Assembly: GCA_016169945.1 (NCBI GenBank)
Contig: JADLSH010000216.1
Span: 712,501 to 776,500, forward strand
Direction: 5' to 3'
Origin: Trachythela sp. YZ-2020
Taxonomy: Eukaryota; Cnidaria; Anthozoa; Malacalcyonacea; Clavulariidae
Length of the DNA: 64,000 nucleotides
The translations under genes and the position numbers were made by a program. The notes under the pieces were generated by a model. It worked only from the letters and a program-made list of their open reading frames with translations. It was not told the origin of the DNA and did no database searches. Positions 10,075-24,407 of this stretch are shown here, one piece after another (position 1 is the first letter of the stretch; the number at the start of each line of letters is the position of its first letter).

Positions 10075-11411
10075 ACGTACACCCCTTGCCGGTGTGTAGG
10101 TGTCAACATGTTTCCGATGATTTCATTAAAACATTGTACCTTATCATCCACATCATTTGCATCATAGACATCCTCCCAGTTTTCCAGATTGAGCGCGAGA
10201 CCCAGCGCTCTTATATTTTCAGGGTGTAAATTTCTCATGGATCTTGTTGTTGCCTTGCTTTGATTTTCCTGGTTTAATGGTGTAATAAGGACACATTGGT
10301 GGTCAGATCGGCCCAAAGGAGGAAGATGTTGTACTTTATTGTAAAGTTTGGACATATTCGTAAGGAGTTGATCCAGAGTATTTGAGCCACGGGTAGGGGC
10401 AAGAACTGTCTTTCGTAGATTGAATCTTTGGCAGATTTGACTTGGGTTCAGGTGATTAAAGTCCCCTGTAACTACTATAGCCGCTGATGGTCTTTCCTTG
10501 AGTATGGAGTCAAGACATTTAGTCATATATTCGGTGAATTCTTTAGCTTCATTTGCTGACTTGCTCGGGGGAAAGTATATTCCAGCAGTTACTATGCAGC
10601 TATAAGGTCTTCGCATTCTGGTTGGGTTGTGTATAAGCCATAGCACTTCCATATCATTTGTCTCAAGATGGCAGAGTCTTTTGGTAGGTATAGAGTTATG
10701 TACGTAGGCTAAAATACCACCCCCTGGAGTAGGTCTGTCTTTGCGATATATATTAAAGGATTTTCCAATATCTACCTCCGACGAGGGGATACAGTCTGAT
10801 AACCAGGATTCCGTTACAATAGTGATATCAGCGCTATTTAGTTCAATGACACTGGCAAGTTCGTCGACTTTATTGGTTACGTGACATGCATTGGTTACAA
10901 GAAACGAAGGCAGTTTTGACATAATTTTGGTGCCACCGTTAATATGAATACAGTTCGAAGGAGCATGACCCCTGACCTTATCACTATCATAGTTGATTTT
11001 ATCATAGGCACTTTTGAGTCGGCTAGTAATACGGACAGGTATTATATGTGAAGTTGTCACAGGTAAAGCAGGTATTTGGTAGAGTTGGCGAACTAATTTT
11101 CTAGATATTACATTATTTAATTCGTTGTGGTTTATATGGCTCCGCACAGAGGTAGAAAGACAATCGGTTGACTTGGCATTTCGGTGTTGGGGGTACAATT
11201 TGTGGTTATTTGACGTACAAAGCGTAGGTGATTTAACCAGTCTTTGGATGGTCGGCGAAGGCAGGAGGGTGGTCTGTTTCGGTATTGAAATTTCCGAAAA
11301 GGATTGTTTTATATTTCGCTGAGTGAGATTGGTTGAGACATTGATTGGCCTTGTCGCGTGTATGGCCACTAGGGAGATTTCGACCAATGTTGCCGCTCTG
11401 GGAGGTACCAT
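10047..11411 (-). CDS. LINE ORF2, N-terminal part: apurinic-like endonuclease
   Basis: The frame is open over 454 codons. It shows the endonuclease/exonuclease/phosphatase series in order: TNACHVTNKVDEL (metal-binding Asn/Glu region), ITIVTESWL (catalytic Glu), GGGILAYV, VVTGDFNH, LDQLL and GRSDHQCVL (catalytic Asp-His). The enzyme nicks target DNA to prime reverse transcription. The first ~160 codons before the TNACH motif are of uncertain meaning and overlap the ORF1 region in another frame. The reverse transcriptase follows in other frames. Confidence 0.85.
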   Translation of the reverse strand: MVPPRAATLVEISLVAIHATRPINVSTNLTQRNIKQSFSEISIPKQTTLLPSPTIQRLVKSPTLCTSNNHKLYPQHRNAKSTDCLSTSVRSHINHNELNNVISRKLVRQLYQIPALPVTTSHIIPVRITSRLKSAYDKINYDSDKVRGHAPSNCIHINGGTKIMSKLPSFLVTNACHVTNKVDELASVIELNSADITIVTESWLSDCIPSSEVDIGKSFNIYRKDRPTPGGGILAYVHNSIPTKRLCHLETNDMEVLWLIHNPTRMRRPYSCIVTAGIYFPPSKSANEAKEFTEYMTKCLDSILKERPSAAIVVTGDFNHLNPSQICQRFNLRKTVLAPTRGSNTLDQLLTNMSKLYNKVQHLPPLGRSDHQCVLITPLNQENQSKATTRSMRNLHPENIRALGLALNLENWEDVYDANDVDDKVQCFNEIIGNMLTPTHRQGVYVCTQTIKSG

Positions 11412-12149
11412 GATGTAAGTTATCCTTTAATGATTTGGCTAAGGGTGAGGTACTCAATCGTGTACGATGATACATATCAACATTTCCCTTGTTTCGTGTT
11501 GATAAATTACAATTTAATTGGGTATTCACCCCACCTTTGGCATTTTGATACGCTCGGCTTACTTTCTGTTTGCGCACTAAAGGAGATGTTATGGGTAGTG
11601 TATTTAATATTCTATTGTTTCCTTTGTTCGACTCGTCAGTACTCTGTGTTTTTAAATCGGGATTATCATTTCTATTACTTTGACAGATCTTTTGTTCAGA
11701 GCACTCATTAAATTTAAATTTAGGCGGTGTATTTTGGCCGGAGATTCCAGATGTAAGATTTAATGAAGCTCGTTCATCCCCAACTTGTACTAACTTTTCT
11801 TGGAGAGTTTAATAATCTTGTCTTTCTCCTCTATTATCACCGAAAACTCGCGAAGTACCGTTTCAAGTCTTGTGTCATAGGGGATACTGCCGCTTTCAGA
11901 ACCAGACGGGAACAAGATAACGCTCATGGATTCGATAATGTTGTTAGTCGAGTCCATGATTGTGTTAGTAGATTTCATTTGTCTCTGCAGTATTGCAATG
12001 TCTGATTGAATATCTTTCAGGGCTTTACTGCCAATTTTACAGTCACAAACATGACTGGCGTGCACAGATGAATTGTTGTCAATGTTAGTACTATCGACGG
12101 TTTTATCTAATTCTCCCAATAATGATTCGGTTTCAGTCGGTGTCGACAT
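11233..12149 (-). pseudogene. LINE ORF1-like protein (one frameshift)
   Basis: The first part (12149-11790) begins MSTPTETESLLGELD, carries a short Cys/His stretch (HASHVCDC) and then a heptad-rich helix likely to be a coiled coil. The second part (about 11700-11233) is Ser/Asn/Lys-rich. The two lie in different frames, with a shift near 11780. ORF1 proteins of LINEs bind RNA and oligomerise. No zinc knuckle or RRM is evident here, so the assignment rests mainly on position upstream of the endonuclease. Confidence 0.6.
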
Positions 12150-12237
12150 TTGTATGGATGAATTATCCGTACTCGTGTCCGTATTCGTGTCTATATTCTT
12201 TACACAAAGGTGAGTAATTTAAATACAGCCACGCGGA

Positions 12238-12851
12238 TAGCCTGAGACAGACGAATAACGAAAAATATTCGTCTGAGAACATTCGTCACTAATCTTGCCC
12301 GGTCTAATTATCATAATTTATCATAAATATTTGCATAATTACGTATCTGAGAAAAACAAAATGGCGTTTGCTATGAGCGACAATGTATCGAACTATCGAA
12401 GTATCGAACGACCATGTGATCTTACTTGATCTTCCATGAGGGCTTTCAGTGGAGAAATAACCACTACTATGCTGGTTCCCGTGCTTCTTCGAAAGAGAAT
12501 ATCGGCCATTACGGGTGCAGCTTGAAATTTGAGCGATTTCCCATACGATGTAGGGAGATTAATGAAAACATCTCGCTTCGAAAACAATTGAGCAAGGGCC
12601 TCTTCCTGTTCTTTATACAAAGAAGGTACTTGAAAAACATTTAATACCTTATTAATTGCACGTTTCCATAAAATATTTCGATCTTTAAATTCCGCCATCT
12701 TTTATTTTTTCCGACATGTCTAACGAACCAATAAAAACGCACAATACATGCAATTTTAGTGTGACCAATGACAATCTGTTATCTAAATCTCGACTAACGC
12801 TGACGAATGTTCTCAGACGAATATTTTTCGTTATTCGTCTGTCTCAGGCTA
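12238..12851 (-). mobile_element. Pack-MULE-like element carrying a RecQ-like helicase exon, left copy
   Basis: The inverted ends TAGCCTGAGACAGACGAA extend for about 50 bases here. Each contains an inner hairpin (AGACGAATA...TATTCGTCT). The 9-bp target duplication CCACGCGGA lies at 12229-12237 and 12852-12860, within the first intron of P0. P1 and P2 have the empty site (19733 and 25168). A 9-bp duplication with long terminal repeats fits Mutator-like elements. The payload is the helicase frame 12393-12698 with upstream sequence and a splice donor. A 24-bp deletion near the 3' end distinguishes it from the copy at 53081. Confidence 0.88.
12393..12698 (-). pseudogene. Captured first exon of RecQ-like helicase, left copy
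   Basis: It starts at ATG 12698 in a GATGGCGG context. It encodes FQVPSLYKEQEEALAQLF (Q-motif region), LPTSYGKSLKFQ (Walker A/motif I) and VVVISPLKALMEDQV (motif Ia), the start of a superfamily 2 RecQ-type helicase. The coding signal stops at CAA|GTAAGA, a good 5' splice site. The last residues of the open frame (RSHGRSILR) are therefore probably intron. DEAH box and later motifs are absent, so it cannot be an active helicase. Confidence 0.85.
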
Positions 12852-13460
12852 CCACGCGGAACGATAAAAGCTTTTGATAGATCGAAGTATACGACCTCTA
12901 ATACTACTCTACTGAACTGCCTCGATCTTTAATAAATCCAGCTGTATGTATCCAGGACAATTTTAATTCATGAGTTGAACTTTTCTAATAATTGGTCTGA
13001 CTTGGGACAAAAATAGAATGGATTTTTACAAGGAAATATGTACTTTCGATATATATAATACATGAACGGAATAAAAATTGTAGTCAGGGCCGTAGCGAGC
13101 GGGGGGCTGTGGGGGTGCGTCACGCACCAAATAAATTTACATCAGTTGGCAAATTGGTCCGAACCAGTTGGAAAATTGTGAAATCGGCAAAATTATAAAA
13201 GCTAAGAATGATATTCGGATTAGGCAGTCAGTGGGACAGCGTAGGTGTGAGGAAAATCTTGTGATCAGAACATCGGATTGGAAGTTTGATATATTACTCG
13301 ATTTATAATATTTCATCAGAATATTTTGTTTACATTTGTCATTATGGCAATATCTGTAAACAGCGTTTTGTCAAAAATATATGCCTCATACACAGGCATC
13401 TCCACAGCATTCTCTCTCATGAATAGGCGAAGCGAGGCTGAAAGGTCGGTTTACCACTAT

Positions 13461-14136
13461 CAAGCCTTTAAATATCGGTCGGTATAGTCGTCTGACAAAA
13501 TGTCCGATGACTTTGAGTTTGGGTCGGACATATGTATGATGATGTCCGACGACCTTGAGGTCAGTTTGGCTCGGAATAAGTAAAAATGACACAAATTAAT
13601 ACAGTGGCGTAAGAAGCGGGGAGGCCGGGGGGCCGGGGCCCCCCAATATTATATGAGGGGGGGCCGGAATATCTTTCGTTTCAAATAGTCGGAAATCAAA
13701 TAATTTTCATGAAAATTATGGAAACAACAGTTCCTGAACAAGCTTACTAAAAGAGGTAGATAAGACTCTGAAACGGCCATTTCCGGCGATCTGGGGGCTT
13801 CAAATTTAAAAAAAATTACGCCCCTGAATTAATATCAGCACAATGTATTAAAATTAACTAAATTTTGAACAGTAAATGTTGTGCCAATATTGAATAAGTT
13901 GTGTCATAACTGTCATTCATACTTATTCATTGCTTCTCTCGCCCTAAACCATTGTTAAGATTTGGACAATGGATATCAGTCCATAATATCCAATCCATAA
14001 TACAATCAGTTCGGACAAACAATAAACCTCAGTTTCACTTGGGTCAGACAGAATGTCCTGTGCTTTCCTCTCTATGTCAGAGAATTTCACGAATGCGTCA
14101 GACAATGTCTGGGACCGATCGATATTTTAAGGCCTG
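13461..14136. mobile_element. MITE with 5-bp TSD ACTAT
   Basis: The ends are CAAGCCTTTAAATATCGG and, inverted, CAGGCCTTAAAATATCGA. ACTAT occurs at 13456-13460 and 14137-14141, and the P1 intron has a single ACTAT at ~20296. The superfamily is not assigned. Its left half contains repeated TCGGACA motifs. It carries a hAT MITE. Confidence 0.85.
13602..13826. mobile_element. hAT-like MITE nested inside another MITE
   Basis: The ends are CAGTGGCGTAA and, inverted, CAGGGGCGTAA. The 8-bp duplication AATTAATA lies at 13594-13601 and 13827-13834. The 225-bp element has a GC-rich left half with runs of G and C. An 8-bp duplication and CAG ends are diagnostic of hAT. Confidence 0.9.
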
Positions 14137-15778
14137 ACTATAGGCAAATTTGTTTGTGCTATGCGAAAAACAAATATCTGCAACATGGATTGATAGGGGA
14201 AAACAAATGGCTTTATGCTTTTTATCTGTGAGAAAGACCTCACAAATGCTCGTTAAAGAAAAAACGTATGGTCTAAAATACTTACCAGTAAACATTCTCG
14301 AATTTTGAACGATATCTATGTACATTTATCTTTAAGATTTGAAAATCCTTCTCGTGCAATAACTAATCCAGTTACTAAGCTAATTAATTCCTGGATGTAC
14401 TGGATACTGTATCCTAATATCTTATATACAACATTATTAATGGCAAATACCATGCCATATGACCTATTAGGGACTTGCCATAAGTTAACAGGTGGAGAGG
14501 GGAGGTGAAAAACAGGGGAGGGTCACAAGATTTTAAGCCCTTCAAAAGTCATGAAAAAGATAGACAGAAAAGCTGGGAGGGTCACAAAAATTATGCCAAT
14601 GTGATCATAAAGTCAAAAAGATGTATGACTAGAATGCAAAACAACAACCATGAATGAAGACAAGCATTGAACAAAAATATTATATTACTGTACACATCCA
14701 GAATGAATGTGGCTACAAGCCTACATTGTCTCGAATGTCAAGATACTCTGACGTTTCCATGCTCGAGTGTTTTGGTTGATCTAACAAAATTAAACTACTT
14801 AAATTTCTCTTCTTGATGGTTATGATTTTTCTTCAGAACTCGTCTCAGAATGCGAAATGCTGTTTTAAAGACCGTAGAAATTCAAACCCTGGACCCCCTA
14901 CCATTTGTGCTGTTCCACAGTTAAAACCCTGCCTATGCTGCTGCTTATTGTTCTCTTCTTTTAAACGTTTTCATACTACTGCAGTAAAACAACTATGGGG
15001 TATTATATAGGCCAGGGGGGTCAGACGAGCCCCAAGTTAGATCACAAATTTTCCAACTCGTACATTGGGGAGGTCATATTATTTTCATCAATTCATTGTC
15101 CATTGAAAATTTCCACCTCCCCTCGTCCCCTGGTAATTTATGGCAAGTCCCTAAGATCAAATTAAAACGTGTGTTGGAATATTGAGAAACTCAGCAAATT
15201 ATATTATTACTTGGCAATTCGGCCTTCAACGCCCCCAATGGACATCCCTTCACTACGGCCTGATTGAAGCACAGCTTGTCCCTTTTCCCTTCATTATATA
15301 CATGGATATAGTTAAATATATAGATATTGAAGAAGGATTTTGATATTGGACATTTAATGTACCGTATTTGAACATTATTTATTAACCTTATCCATCGCTA
15401 AAAACTAGCCCTTAGAGATTATTACCATAACTAACTATTAACACTCGAAGACTTGGGTCAGTAAAACCTGTTAAGCCTTAAGGCTTTCCGTCCACCTCAG
15501 AGTGAGTAAACACACAATAATTAGACAACAGCTAGGGGCCGGGTGTACGAAGCCCCATATTTAGTCTATCGGTGGATAAATCGAATATATCGATAAAGTC
15601 TATACATTTATCGAACATGCAACCAAGCTGAAATTTTCAACTTGAATAGAACAATTATGTTTGCTACTACATATTAAAAAATACACAATATTTAAGTTCA
15701 GTCATTCACGAAATGTGCGAAAGTGTTATTTAATTTTGGCTTATCCACCGTTTAAGCTAAACGGCCTTCGTACATTTC

Positions 15779-15846
15779 AGGACTGGAACCTCACGATCGG
15801 TACAGAGGTGAAAGAGACACCTGCACAATTGCACAAACCAGTGGCA
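15779..15846 (+). other. Possible unassigned small exon
   Basis: The stretch is bounded by TTTCAG and GTGAGT and reads DWNLTIGTEVKETPAQLHK in one frame. It is present only here because the matching part of block R is displaced by the fold-back element. It may be a real exon of an unknown gene on the opposite strand to gene G, or chance. Confidence 0.25.
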
Positions 15847-15874
15847 CTGTGAGTTAAATTTCCGTTTTACAAAC

Positions 15875-15953
15875 CTAGATATAATTCGTAGTACTCTTTC
15901 TCCGCCAGAAGCACAGTTATCATACACAGTAGCAGTGGTTCAAAGTCATTGTC
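15875..15953 (-). pseudogene. Gene G penultimate exon, orphan copy
   Basis: This 79-base exon is identical or nearly so to 44832-44910 and 62331-62409, with TTTTCAACAG acceptor and CTAG|GTTTGT donor. No last exon lies in this fragment, because block R is truncated at 15386. Confidence 0.5.
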
Positions 15954-16530
15954 CTGTTGAAAATAGAATAGCAAATGCTTTTCTTATGTGGAATGACAGC
16001 ATTATAAATTCTAAAAACCCTACACTGGATAGTGGATAGTACTCCAACTGTTCTTTCTAAAGATCAAGTAAGCGTCAGAAGCAAGTCTTCTAATTCATCA
16101 CTATGTCAAAACTAAACTAACTTTATTTATACTGGATAACTCTATCAGTTCGTAGTTACTCAGTTCTAAACTGTTTTCTATATAAATCTCCAATATAAGG
16201 GCCATCTTTCACTGCTTCGTGGTTAAATACTACGTGAGAAAACGGTAGCATGTGCACAGACGTTACTCTCACGTAAACTAGAAAACAGGAGTACGAAGAG
16301 AAAACAGGTCGAGTCAAATGGAAACACTCTACTCAGGTTCTCGCCAACGCATCCCTCCCCACTCTCTCCCCACCAGACAGGTTATAGAGAGCAGGGCTTA
16401 TTTGAGGGGGAGGGGGGTTAATAAATTATTTACAATACGTATTATGGTCTCATACTAAGCTAAACTGTTCGCTGCTGCAAATATTTCAAAATACATAATA
16501 TTGACATGAAAAAATAAAGTACAATTGAAT

Positions 16531-17182
16531 AATTAACAATTATTCACCGAAGGCGAGGTGAATAAAAACCAAGACGAAGTCGAGGTTTTATTCACCACCA
16601 ACCTGAGGTGAATAATTGTTTTAGTAAAGGTGATTATCGCGTTTTAATCTGAGGTAGCGCAACCAATCATCAATGAGAATTTTCAATAATCACCTATGTA
16701 ATTTTATTTGTATTATTATACATTGTAGTCACTGCGTGTCTTCTGATTGGCTAATTGCTTACAGTTATCTGTAGGTTGAGCCAGCAGTACGTACTTTTTT
16801 AGCGAGCGGCAGCTGTACATACAAGAATAAAAACCCATGAAAAAACGATGTCTTTTTGAAAGTTTTGCGCAAAAATACACTATTTTGAAACTTTTATCAG
16901 AACTATAGTAAGTAAATTAGATTTCTAATATTTGGTTTTTACCCAATTACCCCAATATTTTAGAACCAAACGTTGTTTTATGCGACAGAATTTAAATCGT
17001 TGTTCATCGAAGGAGATTCATGACAATGCAATGTATAATAAAACAATTATTGAATTCGGTTTTTGTTATATCCGGAATTATCAAGGTCTCGGTAAGTGTT
17101 ATCAGTCTCAGCCTTCGCCTGATAACACTTACCTTGACATGATAATTCAGATATCTAAAACCTCATCCAATAATTGTTAATT
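16531..17182. mobile_element. MITE with dense internal hairpins
   Basis: The perfect 14-bp ends AATTAACAATTATT (16531-16544, inverted at 17169-17182) enclose two strong palindromes. One pairs CAATTATTCACC with GGTGAATAATTG (about 16537-16620). The other pairs GGTAAGTGTTATCAG (17091-17105) with 17119-17133 and extends imperfectly over ~17058-17162. At the equivalent place in the right end (63100-63190) there is a shorter, similar sequence. The target duplication was not resolved. Confidence 0.65.
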
Positions 17183-18883
<1,701 letters not shown>

Positions 18884-18959
18884 CTAGGTTATTAAAGACG
18901 AAATTTAAGCCGCGGAAAATTACTAGAATACATTCTTGCGGAAACGTTATTTCCGAATT

Positions 18960-19315
18960 AATTCTTTAAACCATGTTTCCCGAAGGCGGCTAGCCATGTT
19001 TCCCCGAAGGTGGGCAAACTAATCAATATTTTCGCCTAACCATGTTTCTCAAAGATGGGCAAACCAGGGAGCATGTTTTTTTAGCCATTGTTTTCCGAAG
19101 GTGGCAAACCAGGAAACCGTAGCTTGCAAACTAGGAAACATTGTTTTTTAGCCATGTTTCCCGAAGGTGGCAAACCAGAAAATCTTGTTTCCTAGCCATG
19201 TCTCCCAAAGGTGGGAAACATTGTTTCCCCATCTTTCCCGAAGGTGGGTTAAACCAGGAAACATTGTTTCCTAGCCATGTTTCCCAAAGGTAAACCAGGA
19301 AACATTGTTTATTCA
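18960..19315. repeat. ~45-bp minisatellite between divergent zinc-finger genes
   Basis: About eight degenerate units of the type CCATGTTTCCCGAAGGTGG followed by CAAACCAGGAAACATTGTTT. They lie between the 5' side of Na (minus) and the first exon of P1 (plus). Copies lie at 24408-24750 and 48205-48550. The position in each intergenic promoter region is constant. Confidence 0.88.
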
Positions 19316-19329
19316 ATTATTCAGTTAAT

Positions 19330-19543
19330 TGTCTATTTGTAATTTGTAAACGTTTATTAGGTTGGTTAGGGTTAGTTTGGGAGTTAGGGTTAAATAGAAT
19401 TATAATTATGCTTACGTTTGGGAGAACTGCACGCAGGCTGGGTTTGTTGTAAGGTTAGCCGAGTGAGGCTATGCGGGCAAATGTGCAATCTTTTATCTTT
19501 ATTTAGCCACAAGGAGGACTTTTCGACTTTTAGAAGGACGAAA
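19330..19543 (+). promoter_or_regulatory. P1 5' flank/leader with TTAGGG-like block
   Basis: A conserved stretch ahead of every P-type first exon, containing GGTTAGGGTTAGTTTGGGAG. No TATA box is convincing. The transcription start is unknown; an in-frame open stretch upstream (from 19418) has no ATG and is probably leader. Confidence 0.4.
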
Positions 19544-22035
19544 ATGGAAGATAACTTATCCTGTTCAAGTTTTATATTCGCAGAAAACACGAGAGAGCAA
19601 TCTAAAGCAACGAAACTTGTGTATTCTCCAAGAAGGCCCGTGAAAACCGTCGGGAAATCAGACGAAAGTAGCAAATCGAAGTCGCTGTTAAAAGACACAA
19701 AGGTGAGTATTAATTTAAATACAGCCACGCGGAACGATAAAAGCTTTTGATAGATCGAAGTATACGACCCCTAATACTACTGTACTGAACTGCCTCGATC
19801 TTTAATAAATCCAGCTGTATGTATCCAGGGAATTTTGATTCGTGACTTGGGACAAAAATATAATGGATTTTTACAAGGAATCATCTCAATATCTACTTTC
19901 GATATATATAATACATGAACGGAATAAAAATTGAAGTCAGGGCCGTAGCGAGCGGGAGTGCGTCACGCACCAAATAAATTTACATCAGTCGGCAAATTGG
20001 TCCGAACCAGTCGGAAAATTGTGAAATCGTCAAAATTGTAAAGCTAAGAATGATATTCGGATTAGTGGGACAGCGTAGGTGTGAGGAAAATCTTGTGATC
20101 AGAACATCGGATTGGAAGTTTGATATATTACTCAATTTATAATATTTCATCAGAATATTTTGTTTATGTTTTGCCAATGGCTATATGTAAACAGCATTTT
20201 GTCAAAAATATATGCCTCGTACACAGGCATCTCCACAGCATTCTCTCTCTATCATCAATAGGTGAAGCGAGGCTGAAAGGTTGGTTTACCACTATAGGCG
20301 AATTTGTTTGTGCGACGCAAAAAAACAAATATCTGCAACATGGATTGATAGGGAAAAACAAATGGCTTTATGCTTTTTATCATAGGCGGGGGTGCGCACC
20401 CCCCTAGAAAACGTCAGCACCCCCCCACAAAAAGTCAGAATCAACAAGTTGAATACACAATTGAATACACAAATTACATCAACAAGTTGATACTGAAATT
20501 TTCACAATCTATGGCATTTTTGAAATAATTTGCGCTGGTTGCAGGAGGGTGATTTTTCTTCAGAACTCGTCTCAGAATGCGAGAAATGCTGTTTTAATGA
20601 CCGTAGAAATTCAAACCCTGGACCCCTACCATTTGTGCTGTTCCACAGTTAAAACCCTGCCTATGCTGCTGCTTATTGTTCTCTTCTTCGAAACGTTTTC
20701 ATACTACTGCAGTAAAACAACTATGGGGTATTATATAGGCTAGGGGGGGTCAGACGAGCCCCAGGTTAGGTCACAAATTTTCCAACTCGTACATTGGGGA
20801 GGTCATATTATTTTCATCAATTCATTGTCCATTGAAAATTTCCACCTCCCCTCGTCCCCTGGTAATTTATGGCAAGTCCCTAAGATCAAATTAAAACGTG
20901 TGTTGGAATATTGAGAAACTCGGCAAATTATATTATTACCCGGCAATTCGGCCTTCAACGCCCCCCAATCGACATCCCTTCACTACGGTCCTGATTGAAG
21001 CACGGCTTGTCCCTTTTCCCTTCATTATATACATGGATATAGTTTAATATATAGATATTGAAGAAGGATTTTGATATTGGACATTTAATGTACCGTATTT
21101 GAACATTATTTATTAACCTTGTTAATTTTCAGACCAAATCTGACGATTCGTCCTCCTCAAGTTTGTCGTTATTTGAAGGGCGTGAGAAGCAAACGTCTCC
21201 CCAAACCCTTCGGCCTTCTACTGGCGGTCAGAAACTTGTTGAAAGAAGAACACACACTAGGGACAAAGCTCATGAATGTGATATTTGCAATCAAAGATTT
21301 TCTCATCCAAGCACCTTAGCAAGACATAAAAAAAGACACACTGGAGACAAACGTTATGAATGTGATGTTTGCCATCAAAGATTTTCACGTTCAAGCAACT
21401 TAGTAACACATAAACGAACACATACTGGAGACAAACTTTATGAATGTGATGTTTGCAAGAAGAAATTTTCTCAGTCATATACTTTGGCAACACATAAACA
21501 AACATATGCTGGAGACAAACCTTATGAATGTGATGTTTGCAAGAAGACATTTTCTAAGTCAAATAATTTGGAAACACATAAACGAACACATACTGGAGAC
21601 AAACCTTATGAATGTGATGTTTGCAAGAAAAAGTTTTCTCAATCATGCAACTTAGTAAGACACAAAAGAACACACACTGGAGACAAACCTTATGAATGTT
21701 ATGTTTGCAAGAAGAAATTTTCTCAGTCGAATATTTTGGCAACACATAAACGAACACATACTGGAGACAAACCTTATGAATGTGATGTTTGCAATCAAAG
21801 ATTTTCTCAATTAAGCAGCTTAGCAACACATAAAAGAAGACACACTGGAGACAAACCTTATGAATGTGATGTTTGCAAGAAGACATTTTCTCAGTCATAT
21901 ACTTTGGCAACACATAAACGAACACATACTGGAGACAAACCTTATGAATGTGATGTTTGCAAGAAGAAATTTTCTAAGTCAAATAATTTGGAAACACATA
22001 AACGAACACATACTGGAGACAAACCTTATGAATAA
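19544..22035 (+). CDS. P1: C2H2 zinc-finger protein, two exons, intact frame (353 aa)
   Basis: Exon 1 is 19544-19702 (53 residues, begins MEDNLSCSSFIFAENTREQ, basic and Ser-rich, ends LLKDTK|GTGAGT). Exon 2 is 21133-22035 after TTAATTTTCAG. Both ends are phase 0, giving 353 residues. Exon 2 begins TKSDDSSSSSLSLFEGREK and then carries nine C2H2 fingers of 28 residues with TGDKPYEC linkers. Finger 3 ends in Tyr instead of the last His (THKQTYAG). Such proteins are nuclear DNA binders, often transcriptional regulators or transposon repressors. The target is unknown; no KRAB, BTB or SCAN domain is visible. The stop follows KPYE, and a decayed C-terminal domain lies downstream. Confidence 0.85.
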
Positions 22036-22368
22036 GATATGACACAGAAGATCACATTTAAAAGATGGCTTGTTATTGTGTGTCACTTGTGGCAGAGAAA
22101 TTCCATCACAAGATGTGCAAGGGTATCTTGATGAAAATCTAGTGGCAATCATTATGATTATGACAAGCATTACAAACAGTTCCCTGATCTTGAAAGTTTA
22201 AAACCGCACAAGGCAAACGACCATGGCACCATCTACGAATGTGATGTCTGTCAAGAATTAGAATCAAGAGAACCAACTGGTATTGGGTATATTTGTTGTG
22301 TCTGTGATGTTGAGTTTGGCATTTATGAAAATCATATGGATACCCATGACAATATGATGGCTCACTAA
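22036..22368 (+). pseudogene. Remnant of the ancestral P-type C-terminal domain (P1)
   Basis: Beyond the stop the sequence still encodes, in two frames, DGLLLCVTCGREIPSQDVQGY, then SGNHYDYDKHYKQFPDLESL, YECDVCQELESREPTGIGY, ICCVCDVEF and ENHMDTHDN with a final stop at about 22366. It looks like two further Cys-rich zinc-binding modules. The related segment after P2 is 27381-27961. It suggests that full-length relatives end in this domain and that the present copies lost it by deletion and frameshift. Confidence 0.6.
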
Positions 22369-22399
22369 GTAGGATAAATTGTAGATATTTTGGGAGATA

Positions 22400-22506
22400 T
22401 TTTATTTTTTATTTTTATTTTATTTTATTTTACAAGATTCGCCGCACCAAACAATTATTAAACTTATTCAAATACCTACAAGTACATTGGCTGGGACTGA
22501 CCACAG
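22400..22506 (-). mobile_element. Short retroposon with (TAAAA)n tail and 5-bp TSD
   Basis: A ~107-bp insertion in the 3' flank of P1, flanked by AGATA (22395-22399 and 22507-22511). The minus strand ends in a TAAAA/TAAAAA repeat tail. It could be a SINE or a severely 5'-truncated LINE. The same insertion is at 50447-50547; P2 has the empty site (about 27990). Confidence 0.75.
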
Positions 22507-22639
22507 AGATAGGTTGATATTTGTTTGGAGATTTTTACTGTTACATGTTGATAATGTTGTTGATATTTTGGTGAAATGTGTTAGTTTTGATGCAGTAATG
22601 AACCCTGTTAGGATGTGTTAATTACGAACATTTTGATAT

Positions 22640-24320
<1,681 letters not shown>

Positions 24321-24407
24321 CTAGGTTATTAAAGACGAAATTTAAGCCGCGGAAAATTACTAGAATACATTCTTGCGGAAACGTTATTTCCGAATTAATT
24401 CTTTAAA

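Larger units (their letters stand above)
7946..12201 (-). mobile_element. Near full-length non-LTR retrotransposon (Jockey/CR1/L2-like group)
   Basis: The minus-strand element has an ORF1-like frame (11233-12149), an APE-type endonuclease (10047-11411), a degraded reverse transcriptase (8260-10074) and a 3' tail of ATT/ATA repeats at 7946-7980. It sits in the pseudo-exon of P0. The homologous sites at 54432 and 19690 are empty. The tail of short repeats instead of poly(A) is usual in CR1/L2-type elements. It is present only in the left arm, so it inserted after the arms diverged. Confidence 0.93.
12861..15385 (+). other. First intron of P0, truncated just before its acceptor
   Basis: It is homologous to the P1 intron (19738-21110), including the AACATTATTTATTAACCTT close to the acceptor. 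At ~15386 it switches abruptly to block R sequence, a few bases before TTTTCAG would be expected. It contains two nested MITEs (13461-14136). It also has an inverted pair beginning TTAGGGACTTGCCATAA (14469) and its complement (15140), which bounds a ~690-bp possible element. No coding sequence was recognised. Confidence 0.7.
15386..16530 (+). repeat. Internal fragment of block R, same orientation as the right arm, with empty transposon sites
   Basis: It matches 59735-62820 but lacks several insertions. TTAA at 15478-15481 is the empty site of the 1.25 kb TTAA element, and CAACCAAGC at 15620-15628 is the empty site of the 9-bp-TSD MITE. Between 15535 and 15775 it carries a MITE-like pair of ends (GGTGTACGAAG and CTTCGTAC). 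It includes the gene G exon at 15875-15953. This forms a second inversion junction relative to 28560-33903. Confidence 0.8.

Noticed and set aside
19365..19391. An interstitial telomere
   Set aside because: Only a few irregular TTAGGG-like units, repeated as part of the zinc-finger 5' flank.
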